A DNA stretch of 64,000 bases from Alphaproteobacteria bacterium. Lineage in GTDB: Bacteria > Pseudomonadota > Alphaproteobacteria > UBA8366. Of the stretch, positions 8,739 through 17,359 are shown piece by piece; positions within the stretch are counted from its first letter, which is position 1, and each line of letters starts with the position of its first letter. Position numbers and translations under genes: made by a program. The notes beneath the pieces were generated by a model. It did not search any database and was not told where the DNA came from. It worked only from the letters and a program-made list of their open reading frames with translations. Location: assembly GCA_021774335.1 (NCBI GenBank), contig JAJFJD010000002.1:124001-188000 (forward strand), read 5' to 3'.

Positions 8739-9722
8739 ATGATCCGCTTCGCCGCGATTTCCATTCTGACAGTTCTGGTTTTCTGCGTTTCCAGCGCCGG
8801 GGTGGCGCAGGCGTCGGACGCGCGTAATCCATTCGCTCCGAAATCTACTGAAACTCAAACGTCGGCGGCTCCGCCCGGTGCGCTCGAGCGGTCCTATCGC
8901 GGGCTTCTGCTTAAGATTGCCACGGTGCAGGGCGACCTGAACAAGGATTTGCACGCCAAGCTGAAGGAAATCGAGACGACGGGGGCGATCCTGCCGGCGC
9001 TGATTGTGATCGGCGTAGCATTCCTATACGGCGTCTTTCACGCCGCCGGGCCGGGCCACGGCAAGTTCATCGTCACCAGTTATTTCCTGGCCCGTGATGG
9101 GCCCGTGTCGCACGGCATCATCATGAGCGGTTTGATCGCGCTGACGCAGGCGCTTTCGGCAATCATCATCGTCTTCGTTCTGGTCTTCGCGATGGGGTTT
9201 GGGCGCATTCAGGTGCTGGGCTATGCCGTCACCATCGAACTCGTCAGCTACGCGCTAGTGATCCTGCTCGGGCTCTACATGGCCTGGGGGGCGTTCCGCG
9301 GTAAGGATTGCGATCATTCGCACGGACCGGGCGACAACCATCATGGCCACGATCACGACCACCCGGACGAGGATGGCCCCTGGTACCGGCAAGGCCGCGA
9401 CATGATCGTCGCGGCGGTTGCCGCGGGCATCCGGCCGTGTAGCGGCGCGATCATCCTGTTGCTGTTCACCATGGCGAACGGGCTGTATGCCGTCGGTATC
9501 TTTGGCGCGTTGGCCATGGCGTTCGGTGTGGCGATCACCGTATCGGTCGTTGGAATGCTGGCCATCGGCGCGCGGCGCACGATCATCCATGCCACCGACG
9601 CCCACGGTGGAGTACAGCCGCTGATCTTGCGTGGGGTAGGGATGCTGGGCGCGCTATTCGTGGTGACGATCGGCGCGTTGCTGTTCCTGGCCGCCTTGGA
9701 GCGGGTTCCCGGTCTTTACTAG
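8739..9722 (+). CDS. NicO-family nickel/cobalt transporter (RcnA/HupN-like)
   Basis: A 327-residue membrane protein with a cleavable-looking N-terminal signal segment. It carries the family signature HAAGPGHGKFIVTSYFLA, six or so membrane spans, and a His/Asp-rich cytoplasmic or periplasmic loop (CDHSHGPGDNHHGHDHDHP) that is typical of Ni/Co efflux proteins of the RcnA type. Pairing with a DUF1007 protein supports metal export or homeostasis. The 3' end overlaps the convergent CDF gene by 4 bp. Nickel versus cobalt specificity cannot be read from sequence. Confidence 0.88.
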   Translation: MIRFAAISILTVLVFCVSSAGVAQASDARNPFAPKSTETQTSAAPPGALERSYRGLLLKIATVQGDLNKDLHAKLKEIETTGAILPALIVIGVAFLYGVFHAAGPGHGKFIVTSYFLARDGPVSHGIIMSGLIALTQALSAIIIVFVLVFAMGFGRIQVLGYAVTIELVSYALVILLGLYMAWGAFRGKDCDHSHGPGDNHHGHDHDHPDEDGPWYRQGRDMIVAAVAAGIRPCSGAIILLLFTMANGLYAVGIFGALAMAFGVAITVSVVGMLAIGARRTIIHATDAHGGVQPLILRGVGMLGALFVVTIGALLFLAALERVPGLY

Positions 9723-10366
9723 TCCGCGTTGCCCGCCGACGCCTCGGCATCGGCGCGGTCCATGCGCAACTCCGTCGTCGCCTGGCGGATGATCTTCACC
9801 GACGACTGCAGGAACAGTGCCGCCATCGCGGCGGCGACGATCAGATCGGGCCAGGCGCTGCCGGTCACCACCACCACGCCGGCGGCGGCGATCACGGCAA
9901 GGTTGCCGATCGCGTCATTGCGGCTGCACAGCCAGACCGAGCGCACATTCGAATCGCCGTCGCGGAACTTCAGCAGCAACAACGCGCTGACAACGTTTGC
10001 GGCGAAGGCGAGGAAGGCCACGCCGCTCATCATCACTACGTTGGGCACACCGAGCACGAAAGTCTGGTAGATCGTCCACCCGAGAACGCCGACACCCATT
10101 GCGGCGAGCGAGACGCCCTTCATCAACGCTGCCGTCGCCCGCAGACGCACCGACCTGCCGATGACATAGAGGCTGATCCCGTAGGTCAGCGTATCGCCGA
10201 GGAAATCGAGGGCGTCTGCCTGGAGAGCCGTGGACCCGGAGGCGGCACCGGCCGACATCTCGATGACGAACATTACCGCGTTGATGGCAATGACGATCCA
10301 GAGGACCCGCCGGTAGGCCGGCGACGATCCGTCGAAGGACACGTTGTGGTCACAGCAACCCGCCAT
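9719..10366 (-). CDS. Cation diffusion facilitator-type transporter, short form
   Basis: A 215-residue membrane protein: only the transmembrane core of a CDF transporter, with no C-terminal cytoplasmic metal domain. The CDF metal-site pattern is visible as ALQADALDFLGD (helix 2, DxxxD) and SRNDAIGN (helix 5, NDxxxN). Such short forms are often controlled by a divergent MerR regulator and move Zn, Cd or Co. Here the MerR gene starts 93 bp away on the other strand, and a matching MerR promoter faces this gene. The N-terminal MAGCCDH motif could also bind metal. Confidence 0.88.
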   Translation of the reverse strand: MAGCCDHNVSFDGSSPAYRRVLWIVIAINAVMFVIEMSAGAASGSTALQADALDFLGDTLTYGISLYVIGRSVRLRATAALMKGVSLAAMGVGVLGWTIYQTFVLGVPNVVMMSGVAFLAFAANVVSALLLLKFRDGDSNVRSVWLCSRNDAIGNLAVIAAAGVVVVTGSAWPDLIVAAAMAALFLQSSVKIIRQATTELRMDRADAEASAGNAD

Positions 10367-10417
10367 AAAGGGCTCCGGAAGGACGGTTTCGGACAGGTCT
10401 TGCTTTCTAGGGTGGGA

Positions 10418-10448
10418 TACTAATATCTACAGTGACTGTAGGTTCAAG
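10418..10448 (-). promoter_or_regulatory. MerR-type promoter/operator driving the CDF transporter
   Basis: On the minus strand a -35 box TTGAAC (10448-10443) and a -10 box TAGTAT (10423-10418) are separated by 19 bp. The spacer holds a perfect dyad CTACAGT-C-ACTGTAG (10442-10428). The over-long 19-bp spacer with a dyad inside it is the hallmark of promoters untwisted by metal-bound MerR proteins. Confidence 0.88.
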
Positions 10449-10459
10449 AGGAAATCGAC

Positions 10460-10915
10460 ATGGACGATAAAGCCCTCTCGATTGGCGTTCTGGCGCGGGA
10501 AACCGGCTGTAAGGTGCAGACGGTCCGCTATTACGAGCAGGTCGGCCTGATGCCGGCACCGCTGCGGACGTCCGGTAATCAGCGCCGCTACGGCCCGGCG
10601 CATATCGCCCGCCTCGGGTTCATCCGGCACGCACGCGAGTTGGGGTTTCCGCTCGACCAGATCCGCGAGATGCTGGCCTTGAGCGACGACCCGGCGCGTT
10701 CCTGTGCCGATGTGGACCGCATCGCCAGCGAACATCTAGCGGCGGTGGAGGCGCGGATTGCCCGCCTGAACGCGCTGAAAACCGAGTTGGAGCGGATGGT
10801 TCAGGGCTGCCGTCATGGACAGGTCGGCGACTGCCGTGTCATCGAGGTTCTGTCGGACTATACCCACGACCATTGCCTCACCCCCGACCACGGCAAACCG
10901 GAAAGTCGGGCGTAA
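10460..10915 (+). CDS. MerR-family metal-responsive regulator (for CDF transporter)
   Basis: A 151-residue MerR protein: N-terminal winged helix with SIGVLARETGCKVQTVRYYEQ, dimerisation helix, and C-terminal cysteine loop GCRHGQVGDC plus a C/H-containing tail (THDHC). The cysteines and histidines suggest a Zn/Cd/Pb-type sensor. It is divergent from the CDF gene, and the operator between them fits a MerR promoter. The RBS AAGAGGAAA precedes the ATG. Confidence 0.9.
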   Translation: MDDKALSIGVLARETGCKVQTVRYYEQVGLMPAPLRTSGNQRRYGPAHIARLGFIRHARELGFPLDQIREMLALSDDPARSCADVDRIASEHLAAVEARIARLNALKTELERMVQGCRHGQVGDCRVIEVLSDYTHDHCLTPDHGKPESRA

Positions 10916-10922
10916 GACGGCG

Positions 10923-11141
10923 CTAGCCCGGTTCGTCGACGCTGCAGCACCCGCCGCCGGTCTGGATCGGCGGGCAGGGGACGTCGCCGTAGGAGCAGAA
11001 GACGCAGCAATCGCCTTGCTTCGGCTTGAGCAGCGTCTTGCAGGACCGGCATTCATGGAAATAGACGCAGGCGTTCGTCGGCATCTCCTCGCGGCTTTGA
11101 TGGCCGCAGTCGGGGCAGGTGATCGTCGAGAAAAGGTCCAT
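10923..11141 (-). CDS. GDCCVxC domain-containing small protein
   Basis: A 72-residue cysteine-rich protein with 12 Cys. Two zinc-ribbon-like pairs (CPDC; CRSC) are followed by the family motif GDCCVFCSYGDVPCPP and a final CC. This family is usually found next to mercury transport genes, and some relatives carry selenocysteine in the motif; here all positions are TGC cysteine codons. Its ATG overlaps the merF stop by one base (TGATG), so it is translationally coupled to merF. It probably binds Hg(II) or another thiophilic metal in the cytosol; that is inference from context. Confidence 0.9.
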   Translation of the reverse strand: MDLFSTITCPDCGHQSREEMPTNACVYFHECRSCKTLLKPKQGDCCVFCSYGDVPCPPIQTGGGCCSVDEPG

Positions 11142-11347
11142 CAATTTGCCTCCCGGCGTTTCCACAGCGCACAGGCCGTTAAGCCAAGGAAGATCGCCAG
11201 CGACGGCAGCAGCACGTAGTCGAGAATCCCGACCAGCGACGACAGGCCGATCGCGCCGAACAGGATGACCAACACGGGTGTGAAGCAGCAGATCGCGGCT
11301 ATGACGCTGCCGATGATGCCGGTGCGCAGAAGGTTCTTGTTGGTCAT
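11141..11347 (-). CDS. merF: MerF-like mercury uptake membrane protein
   Basis: A 68-residue protein with two membrane helices. The first carries the vicinal cysteine pair in ICCFTPVLVILFGAIGLS, the diagnostic MerF/MerT Hg(II)-binding site. The C-terminus is shorter than in classical plasmid MerF and lacks the second Cys pair usually found there. MerF carries Hg(II) across the inner membrane to a reductase, but no merA is visible nearby. It is first in a two-gene unit with the GDCCVxC protein, behind a MerR-type promoter. Confidence 0.87.
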   Translation of the reverse strand: MTNKNLLRTGIIGSVIAAICCFTPVLVILFGAIGLSSLVGILDYVLLPSLAIFLGLTACALWKRREAN

Positions 11348-11410
11348 GGGCCGGTCGGTCCGATCTCAGGGTTCGTGGGATTGGCTGCCGTCTTGAACGG
11401 GCTGGCAAAC

Positions 11411-11441
11411 ACCATACAATCTGTAGCGACTACAGATTCAA
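11411..11441 (-). promoter_or_regulatory. MerR-type promoter/operator driving merF
   Basis: On the minus strand TTGAAT (-35, 11441-11436) and TATGGT (-10, 11416-11411) are 19 bp apart. A perfect 9-3-9 dyad, with left arm AATCTGTAG at 11418-11426 and right arm CTACAGATT at 11430-11438, occupies the spacer and edge. The architecture is the same as the CDF promoter about 1 kb away, but the arms differ, so the two MerR proteins probably have separate operators. Confidence 0.88.
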
Positions 11442-11452
11442 GGGCGAAATTC

Positions 11453-11896
11453 ATGACGGAAAAGAAATCGTTGGCGATCGGCGAGGTGTCGCGGACATCC
11501 GGCTGCAAGATCGAGACGATCCGCTATTACGAGCGAATCGGTCTGCTTTCCCCGCCGCCGCGCACCGCCGGGCGTCACCGGCTGTATTCGCGGGACCATG
11601 TGAAGCGGTTGGTCTTTATCCGCCGCGGCCGAAACCTGGGATTTTCGCTCGATGAAATTCGCAGCCTGTTGGGCCTGACGGGTGAGGGGGCGCCGAATTG
11701 CGAGCAGGTACGCGAGATCACGCTGGCGCATGCCCATGATATTCGGCAGAAAATCGACGATCTGGAGCGAATGGACCGGGCATTACGGCAACTGGCCGAG
11801 CAATGCGAAGACGGTGAAGCGATGGTTTGCCCGGTCATCGAGGCGCTTTTCACCGCCAAGGAGGATAGGGCGGCGGCGGACCGCGACAGCCCCTAA
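11453..11896 (+). CDS. merR: MerR-family regulator of the merF unit
   Basis: A 147-residue MerR: LAIGEVSRTSGCKIETIRYYERIGLL winged helix, long dimer helix and C-terminal loop EQCEDGEAMVCPVIEAL. With the Cys near residue 82 (APNCEQV) it has a three-cysteine set comparable to the Hg(II) site of classical MerR, though the last two Cys are 8 rather than 9 apart. It is divergent from merF with the operator in between. The ATG at 11453 was preferred over an upstream in-frame start at 11375 because that one would run through the operator. Confidence 0.88.
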   Translation: MTEKKSLAIGEVSRTSGCKIETIRYYERIGLLSPPPRTAGRHRLYSRDHVKRLVFIRRGRNLGFSLDEIRSLLGLTGEGAPNCEQVREITLAHAHDIRQKIDDLERMDRALRQLAEQCEDGEAMVCPVIEALFTAKEDRAAADRDSP

Positions 11897-11972
11897 CCAC
11901 AACCCCTTGCGTCTGTGACCGCGCGTGCTATCAATATCTCGTGTCTCACGAACGGGGGTTTTGAACGGACAC

Positions 11973-14195
11973 ATGGCGAAAGCGAAATCGACGGGCGAGA
12001 TTCGTCCGGTCCCATTGGCTGACGCGCTTGGCGAGCGGTATCTGTCCTATGCGCTGTCGACGATCATGGCGCGGTCGCTGCCGGACGTGCGCGACGGCCT
12101 GAAACCGGTGCATCGGCGTCTGCTGCATGCGATGCGGGAATTGCGCCTGAATCCGGAGTCCGGGTTCAAGAAATGTGCGCGTATCGTCGGCGACGTGATG
12201 GGCAAATACCATCCGCATGGCGATGCCGCGATCTACGATGCGATGGTCCGGCTGGCGCAGGATTTCGCGGTGCGCTATCCGCTGGTGGACGGTCAGGGCA
12301 ACTTCGGCAACATCGACGGCGATAACGCGGCGGCGATGCGCTACACCGAAGCGCGCATGACCGATGTGGCGAAGCGGCTGCTCGAAGGCATCGACGAGGA
12401 CGCGGTCGACTTTCGCGGCACTTATGACGGCGAGGGCGACGAGCCTGTCGTGCTGCCGGCGAATTTCCCGAATTTGCTGGCCAACGGCGCGGCGGGGATC
12501 GCGGTCGGCATGGCGACGAGCATTCCGCCGCATAACGTGGCCGAGATCTGCAACGGACTGCTGCATCTCATCAAGTTCCCGAAGGCGACCGTCGCCAAGC
12601 TGGTCGATATGATTCCGGGGCCCGATTTCCCGACCGGCGGCGTGTTGTGCGAAAACCGCGACGCCATCGTCGAGGCCTACAAGACCGGGCGCGGTAGCTT
12701 CCGGGTACGCGCCAGCTATGAGGTCGAGAAGATCAAGGGCGGCGGCTATCAGGTGATCGTCACCGGTATGCCGTATCAGGTGCAGAAGGCGAAGCTGATC
12801 GAGAAGATCGCCGAGCTGATGCACGCCCGCAAGCTCACCATGCTCGGCGACGTGCACGACGAATCCACGACCGAGGTTCGCCTCGTGCTCGAACCGAAAA
12901 GCCGCAACGTCGATCCGGAACACCTGATGGAAAGCCTGTTCCGGCAGAGCGATCTGGAATCGCGCTTTTCCTTGAATATGAACGTGCTGGATCAGGGCGT
13001 GACGCCGCGGGTGATGAACCTGCGCGAAGTCCTGCAGGCCTTCCTGGATCACCGGCACGACGTGTTGGTCCGGCGCAGCAAGCACCGGCTGGAGAAGATC
13101 GAGCATCGCCTGGAAGTCCTGGGCGGGTTGCTGATTGCCTATCTCAACCTCGACGAGGTGATCCGGATCATTCGCGAGGAGGACCATCCCAAGGCCGAAT
13201 TGATCAAAGCGTTCAAACTCACCGAAGTGCAGGCGGAAGCCATCCTGAACATGCGCTTGCGGCATTTGCGCAAGCTCGAAGAGATGGAAATCCAGACCGA
13301 GCACGATGCCCTGACCGAGGAACGCAAGGGCCTGAAGAAGCTGCTCAAGGACGAGAAGCTGCGCTGGAAGATGGTTGCGGGCGAGATCACCGAGATCAAG
13401 AAGGCCTTCGGGCCGGATACCGAACTTGGCCGCCGCCGCACTAAACTGGGCGACGCGCCATCGGCCGTCGTGATCCCGCTGGAAGCGATGATCGAACGCG
13501 AGCCGGTAACCGTTCTCTGTTCCGAAAAGGGCTGGATTCGCGCCGCGCGCGGGCATCTCGCGGAATATGGCGATGTGAAATACAAAGAAGGCGACCGCCA
13601 TCGCTTCGCCTTCCACGCACAGACCACCGATAAGCTCATCATGTTCGCGACCAATGGCCGCTTCTATACGATGGGCGTCGATAAATTGCCGGGCGGGCGC
13701 GGCTTCGGCGAGCCGCTGAGCCTGATGATCGATCTTGGCAACGAGCACAACGTGGTCGCGCTCAGCGTGCACGATCCGGAACAGAAACGCATCGTCGCGT
13801 CGAGCGACGGGCGCGGCTTCGTGGTCACAGAGAAAGACGTGGTGGCGCAGACGCGCGGCGGCAAACAGGTGCTCAATCTCGGCGCCAGTGCCGAGGCGAC
13901 CGCCTGCACGCCGTTCAAGGGTGATTCGGTCGCGGTTGTCGGTGACAATCGCAAACTGCTGATCTTTCCCGCCGACGAACTGCCGGAGATGACCCGCGGC
14001 CGGGGTGTCATCCTACAGCGTTACAACAAGGGCGGGCTGGCCGACGTGACCTCCTTCACGATGAAAGAGGGTCTGTCTTGGCAGATCGGCGACCGCACGC
14101 GGACCGAGACGAAGCTGGAGAACTGGGTCGGCAAACGCGCCCAGGCGGGCCGGGTTGTTCCGCGCGGCTTCTCGAAGAATAATCGCTTCCGGTGA
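11973..14195 (+). CDS. parC: DNA topoisomerase IV subunit A
   Basis: A 740-residue type IIA topoisomerase A subunit that decatenates chromosomes together with ParE. The quinolone-region helix ([16 protein letters not shown]), the catalytic tyrosine Y124 in MRYTEARM, a long coiled-coil gate and C-terminal beta-pinwheel repeats (GGRGFG, GRGFVV, TRGRGV) are visible. It lacks a GyrA-box (QRRGGKG), favouring ParC over GyrA. The ATG at 11973 gives the usual N-terminus; an upstream start at 11925 is possible but less likely. Confidence 0.95.
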   Translation: MAKAKSTGEIRPVPLADALGERYLSYALSTIMARSLPDVRDGLKPVHRRLLHAMRELRLNPESGFKKCARIVGDVMGKYHPHGDAAIYDAMVRLAQDFAVRYPLVDGQGNFGNIDGDNAAAMRYTEARMTDVAKRLLEGIDEDAVDFRGTYDGEGDEPVVLPANFPNLLANGAAGIAVGMATSIPPHNVAEICNGLLHLIKFPKATVAKLVDMIPGPDFPTGGVLCENRDAIVEAYKTGRGSFRVRASYEVEKIKGGGYQVIVTGMPYQVQKAKLIEKIAELMHARKLTMLGDVHDESTTEVRLVLEPKSRNVDPEHLMESLFRQSDLESRFSLNMNVLDQGVTPRVMNLREVLQAFLDHRHDVLVRRSKHRLEKIEHRLEVLGGLLIAYLNLDEVIRIIREEDHPKAELIKAFKLTEVQAEAILNMRLRHLRKLEEMEIQTEHDALTEERKGLKKLLKDEKLRWKMVAGEITEIKKAFGPDTELGRRRTKLGDAPSAVVIPLEAMIEREPVTVLCSEKGWIRAARGHLAEYGDVKYKEGDRHRFAFHAQTTDKLIMFATNGRFYTMGVDKLPGGRGFGEPLSLMIDLGNEHNVVALSVHDPEQKRIVASSDGRGFVVTEKDVVAQTRGGKQVLNLGASAEATACTPFKGDSVAVVGDNRKLLIFPADELPEMTRGRGVILQRYNKGGLADVTSFTMKEGLSWQIGDRTRTETKLENWVGKRAQAGRVVPRGFSKNNRFR

Positions 14196-14350
14196 TCCGC
14201 TTCAGCAGTTAGCGCCATCTGCCGTTTTTCGACAGCACTATTCGGACCGCGATACTATCGCGTGATCGGCGGCAGCCGGTCCGTATCCGGTTGATGTAAC
14301 TAAGTGTCGGCAGTACCTGAATGGAAACTAACTCAAATTGGGGTAGCTTC

Positions 14351-14746
14351 ATGTCCTCGAAAGTTGAAAGGTCCACGCCACCGAACACGATGACCCCAAT
14401 CGGGCCGTATAGTCACATCGCGAAGGTTGGCGAGTTTATCACGATCGGTGGCACGGCGGGTGTCGATCCGGCAACCGGCGAGTTGGCGGGACCCGACGTG
14501 GCGTCGCAGACGGTTCAGATCCTGGATGCGTTCGAGATTATGCTGGCGTCGGTAGGGTCCGATCTGGGTCACGTCCTTCATATCAACGTCTTCCTTGCGG
14601 ATATAAAGGATTTCGATGCGATGAATGCGGCCTATGCGGAGAAATTGGGAGAGTCCGGACCGGCGCGAACCGCGGTTGCGGTCACGGCGCTGCCCAAGCC
14701 CGGCGCGCTTCTCACAATGAATCTGACCGCGGTGACGAAGGCGTAA
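14351..14746 (+). CDS. RidA/YjgF/Rid family protein
   Basis: A 131-residue small trimeric-fold protein with the Rid-family layout (GPYSHIAKVGEFITIGGTAGVDP..., late GPARTAVAVTALPKPGALLTMNLTAV). The substrate-anchoring Arg in PARTAV is present. The Glu that activates water in true RidA imine deaminases (normally VExxxIA) is replaced in the MNLTAV segment, so this may be a non-deaminase Rid subfamily member. It is followed 106 bp later by a PrpD-like gene on the same strand. Confidence 0.85.
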   Translation: MSSKVERSTPPNTMTPIGPYSHIAKVGEFITIGGTAGVDPATGELAGPDVASQTVQILDAFEIMLASVGSDLGHVLHINVFLADIKDFDAMNAAYAEKLGESGPARTAVAVTALPKPGALLTMNLTAVTKA

Positions 14747-14852
14747 CGTCGCTCTTGAAGTTGTCCGGACGGCGCTCCCGCCAAATTTCCAAGAAAATCC
14801 AATTCGACTTATGGTGGGCCGACTCTGAATCGCCGTTCCGAAAGGCTCCCCT

Positions 14853-16253
14853 ATGAGCGCATCCAAACCGCCCCTGCTTTTTAACGCGACGCGCGATTTG
14901 GCGCGGTTCTCGGCGACCCTGCAATTCGACGACCTCCCGGCCGAGGTGATCGCCCACATCAAGCTGTCGATCCTGGACAGCATCGGCGTGTGCCTCCACG
15001 GTGTGACGCTGCCGTGGACGCAGCATGTGCAGGATATGGTGGAAGCTGAAGGTGCGCGGGCCGAGGCGTCGATTTTCGGGAGCGGCAAGAAGACATCGGC
15101 CGCCAATGCCGTGCTGGTCAATAGCACCGCGGGACATGCGTTCGAACTCGACGATATTCACAAGGAATCAATCATCCACCCCGGGTCCTTGGCGCTTCCC
15201 GTGGCGCTGGCTCTGGCCGAGGCGCAAGGCGGGGCCAGCGGGCAGGCGCTCATCACGGCGATCGTGGCGGGGTATGAGGTTGGCGCCCGGGTGGGCAATG
15301 CCGCGACCGTGCGGCTGCTGTTGAACGGGTTCCATCCGCAGGGGACATCGGGCGCGTTTGTTGCCGCCACGACGGCGGCGCGGATGCTCGGCCTCGATCC
15401 CGACCAGACGCTGCACTGCCTTGGCATCGTTGGTTCCCAAGCCGGCGGCCTCATGGCGGCGCAGGAAGGGGCAATGGTAAAGCGGCTGCATTCCGGCCGT
15501 GCCGCCCAGAGCGGAATCTATTCGGCGCAATTGGCCCGGCGCGGGTTCACCGGCGTCGAGGATGTGCTGGAAGCCGCCTACGGCGGCTATCTGGTGACGC
15601 ATTCCGACAACCCGGCGCCGGAGAATCTCACCGCCGGGCTTGGCAGTGTGTGGGAAGTGTCGAATGTCGGGTTCAAGCCGTACGCGGCCGTTACCAGCAT
15701 CCACACGGCGTTGGACGCGCTGCTTCAGATCATTCGCGACAATGGCCTGAGTGCCGACGATATCGCGGCGGTCGATGTGGCGATCAGCGAGGCGACCTAT
15801 GTGCATTGCGCCTGGGAGTACAAAGCGCAGGGGCTGACCGCGGCTCAGATGAATTTGTATTTCGGCCTGGCGATGATCGCGATCGACGGCAACGCCTTCG
15901 TCGAACAATACCGGGAAGACCGGCTGCAGGACCCGGCGGTCCTGGCTTTCATCGGCCGGATCACCGCGCGGATCGACCCGGAGATCGAGGCGATGGGCGC
16001 GGCCTTCCGCCATGCCGCACGTGTATCGGTGCGAACCCACGACGGACGGAGCTTCGATGCGGAAATCCTCAACCGGCGCGGCAGCGCGGAGAACCCGCTA
16101 TCCGCCGAGGATGTCGAGCGCAAGTTCCGGGATGTGGTGCGATCCTGTTTGCCGGCGGCGCAGATCGAAGACCTGATTGGCTTGGTGCAAGGGCTGGAAA
16201 GTCAGTCGACTGTCGACGACCTGATCCGGATCATGGCTGCGCCCCCGGCCTAG
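14853..16253 (+). CDS. MmgE/PrpD family protein
   Basis: A 466-residue all-helical plus lid-domain protein matching MmgE/PrpD along its length (SILDSIGVCLHGV, HAFELDDIH, HPGSLALPVALALAEA, HPQGTSGAFVAATTAARMLGL, GGLMAAQEGAMVKRLHSGRAAQSG). The family contains 2-methylcitrate dehydratase and cis-aconitate decarboxylase-like enzymes, but many members act on other polycarboxylates. It is next to an NAD-isocitrate-dehydrogenase-like gene (convergent, 4-bp overlap), so a role in tricarboxylate or tartrate-like acid metabolism is possible. Confidence 0.88.
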   Translation: MSASKPPLLFNATRDLARFSATLQFDDLPAEVIAHIKLSILDSIGVCLHGVTLPWTQHVQDMVEAEGARAEASIFGSGKKTSAANAVLVNSTAGHAFELDDIHKESIIHPGSLALPVALALAEAQGGASGQALITAIVAGYEVGARVGNAATVRLLLNGFHPQGTSGAFVAATTAARMLGLDPDQTLHCLGIVGSQAGGLMAAQEGAMVKRLHSGRAAQSGIYSAQLARRGFTGVEDVLEAAYGGYLVTHSDNPAPENLTAGLGSVWEVSNVGFKPYAAVTSIHTALDALLQIIRDNGLSADDIAAVDVAISEATYVHCAWEYKAQGLTAAQMNLYFGLAMIAIDGNAFVEQYREDRLQDPAVLAFIGRITARIDPEIEAMGAAFRHAARVSVRTHDGRSFDAEILNRRGSAENPLSAEDVERKFRDVVRSCLPAAQIEDLIGLVQGLESQSTVDDLIRIMAAPPA

Positions 16254-17269
16254 GCGGATAAATTGTCCTTGATCGCGGCGCTGATGTCGCGCGTCATTCC
16301 CGTGCCGCCGAGGTCGCCGGTTAGATTCTCTTTCCCACTCAGCAGCGTTGCCTGGATCGCCTCGCGCAGTTTTGTTGCCAGGTCGGTTTGGTCGACATGG
16401 TCGAGCATCAGTGCGGAGGCCATGAGCAGCGCGCAGGGGTTCGCCTTGCCTTGCCCGGCGATGTCCGGCGCCGATCCGTGGACCGCTTCGAAGATTGCGG
16501 CGTCCTCGCCGATGTTGGCGCCTGGCGCCAATCCGAGCCCACCGGTGATGCCGGCGGCGAGATCGGAGAGGATATCGCCGAACAGATTGGTCGTGACCAG
16601 GATGTCGAACTGCTCGGGGTTCATGGCGAGCTGCATGGCGCAGGCGTCGACGATGCGGTCGTCGACCTCGACCCGGCCTTCGTATTCCTTTGCGACCGCT
16701 TGCGATTCCTCCAGGAACAGCCCGCTCAATGCCTTTAGAATGTTGGCCTTGTGGACGATGGTGACGCGCTTGCGGTTGTGGCGGACGGCATAGTCGAAGG
16801 CGAACTCGGCGATGCGGCGGCATTCGACCCGGGTGTTGTAGCCGGAGGAATAGGCGACCGCTTTCGGATCGTCGCCGCGTGCTTCGAAGCGTTCTTCGAC
16901 CGCATACAGGCCTTCCAGGTTCTCCCGCATGATGACCAGATCGACGCCCTCGAAACGGCCGCCGGGCACAAGTGTTTTGGCCGGGCGGACATTGGCGAAG
17001 AGTTCGAATTCCTGCCGCAGCCGAACATTGATGGACTTGAAGCCGCCGCCGATCGGGGTTGTCAGCGGCCCTTTCAAGGCAAGGCCGGTGCGCTTGATGC
17101 TGTCGAGCGTTTCCTGCGGCAGGGGGTCGCCGTCACGGTCAATCGCGGCAAGCCCCGCGAGTTGCGTATCCCATTTGAAGGGGGCGCCCAGGTGATCGAG
17201 GATATCGACCACGGCATCGGTAATTTCCGGGCCGATTCCGTCGCCTGGTAACAGCGTTGCATCGATCAT
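16250..17269 (-). CDS. Isocitrate/isopropylmalate dehydrogenase family (NAD-IDH-like)
   Basis: A 339-residue beta-decarboxylating dehydrogenase. Visible are LLPGDGIGPEI, the substrate loop SINVRLRQEFELFANVRP with its conserved arginines, MRENLEGLYAVEE, the YNTRVECRRIAEFAF segment, the catalytic Lys in TIVHKANILK, the Asp metal ligands in FGDILSDLAAG, and AIFEAVHGSAPDIAGQGKANP. The SINVxLR loop resembles monomer-type NAD isocitrate dehydrogenases more than LeuB, but tartrate- or homoisocitrate-type activity cannot be excluded. A GTG start at 17287 (six codons earlier) is possible; neither start has a strong ribosome site. Confidence 0.85.
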   Translation of the reverse strand: MIDATLLPGDGIGPEITDAVVDILDHLGAPFKWDTQLAGLAAIDRDGDPLPQETLDSIKRTGLALKGPLTTPIGGGFKSINVRLRQEFELFANVRPAKTLVPGGRFEGVDLVIMRENLEGLYAVEERFEARGDDPKAVAYSSGYNTRVECRRIAEFAFDYAVRHNRKRVTIVHKANILKALSGLFLEESQAVAKEYEGRVEVDDRIVDACAMQLAMNPEQFDILVTTNLFGDILSDLAAGITGGLGLAPGANIGEDAAIFEAVHGSAPDIAGQGKANPCALLMASALMLDHVDQTDLATKLREAIQATLLSGKENLTGDLGGTGMTRDISAAIKDNLSA

Positions 17270-17359
17270 AGCGTCTGTGTCCCGCACCGGTTTGTCTGCG
17301 CTCTGTTCACGCAGTGGTATATAGCGATTCGGCCCGGTTGCAATTGCCGATACGGGGCC

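Noticed and set aside
11946-13772. 608-codon minus-strand open frame opposite parC
   Set aside because: Lies antisense to well-conserved ParC and shows the His/Gln/Asp-rich pattern of a shadow frame.
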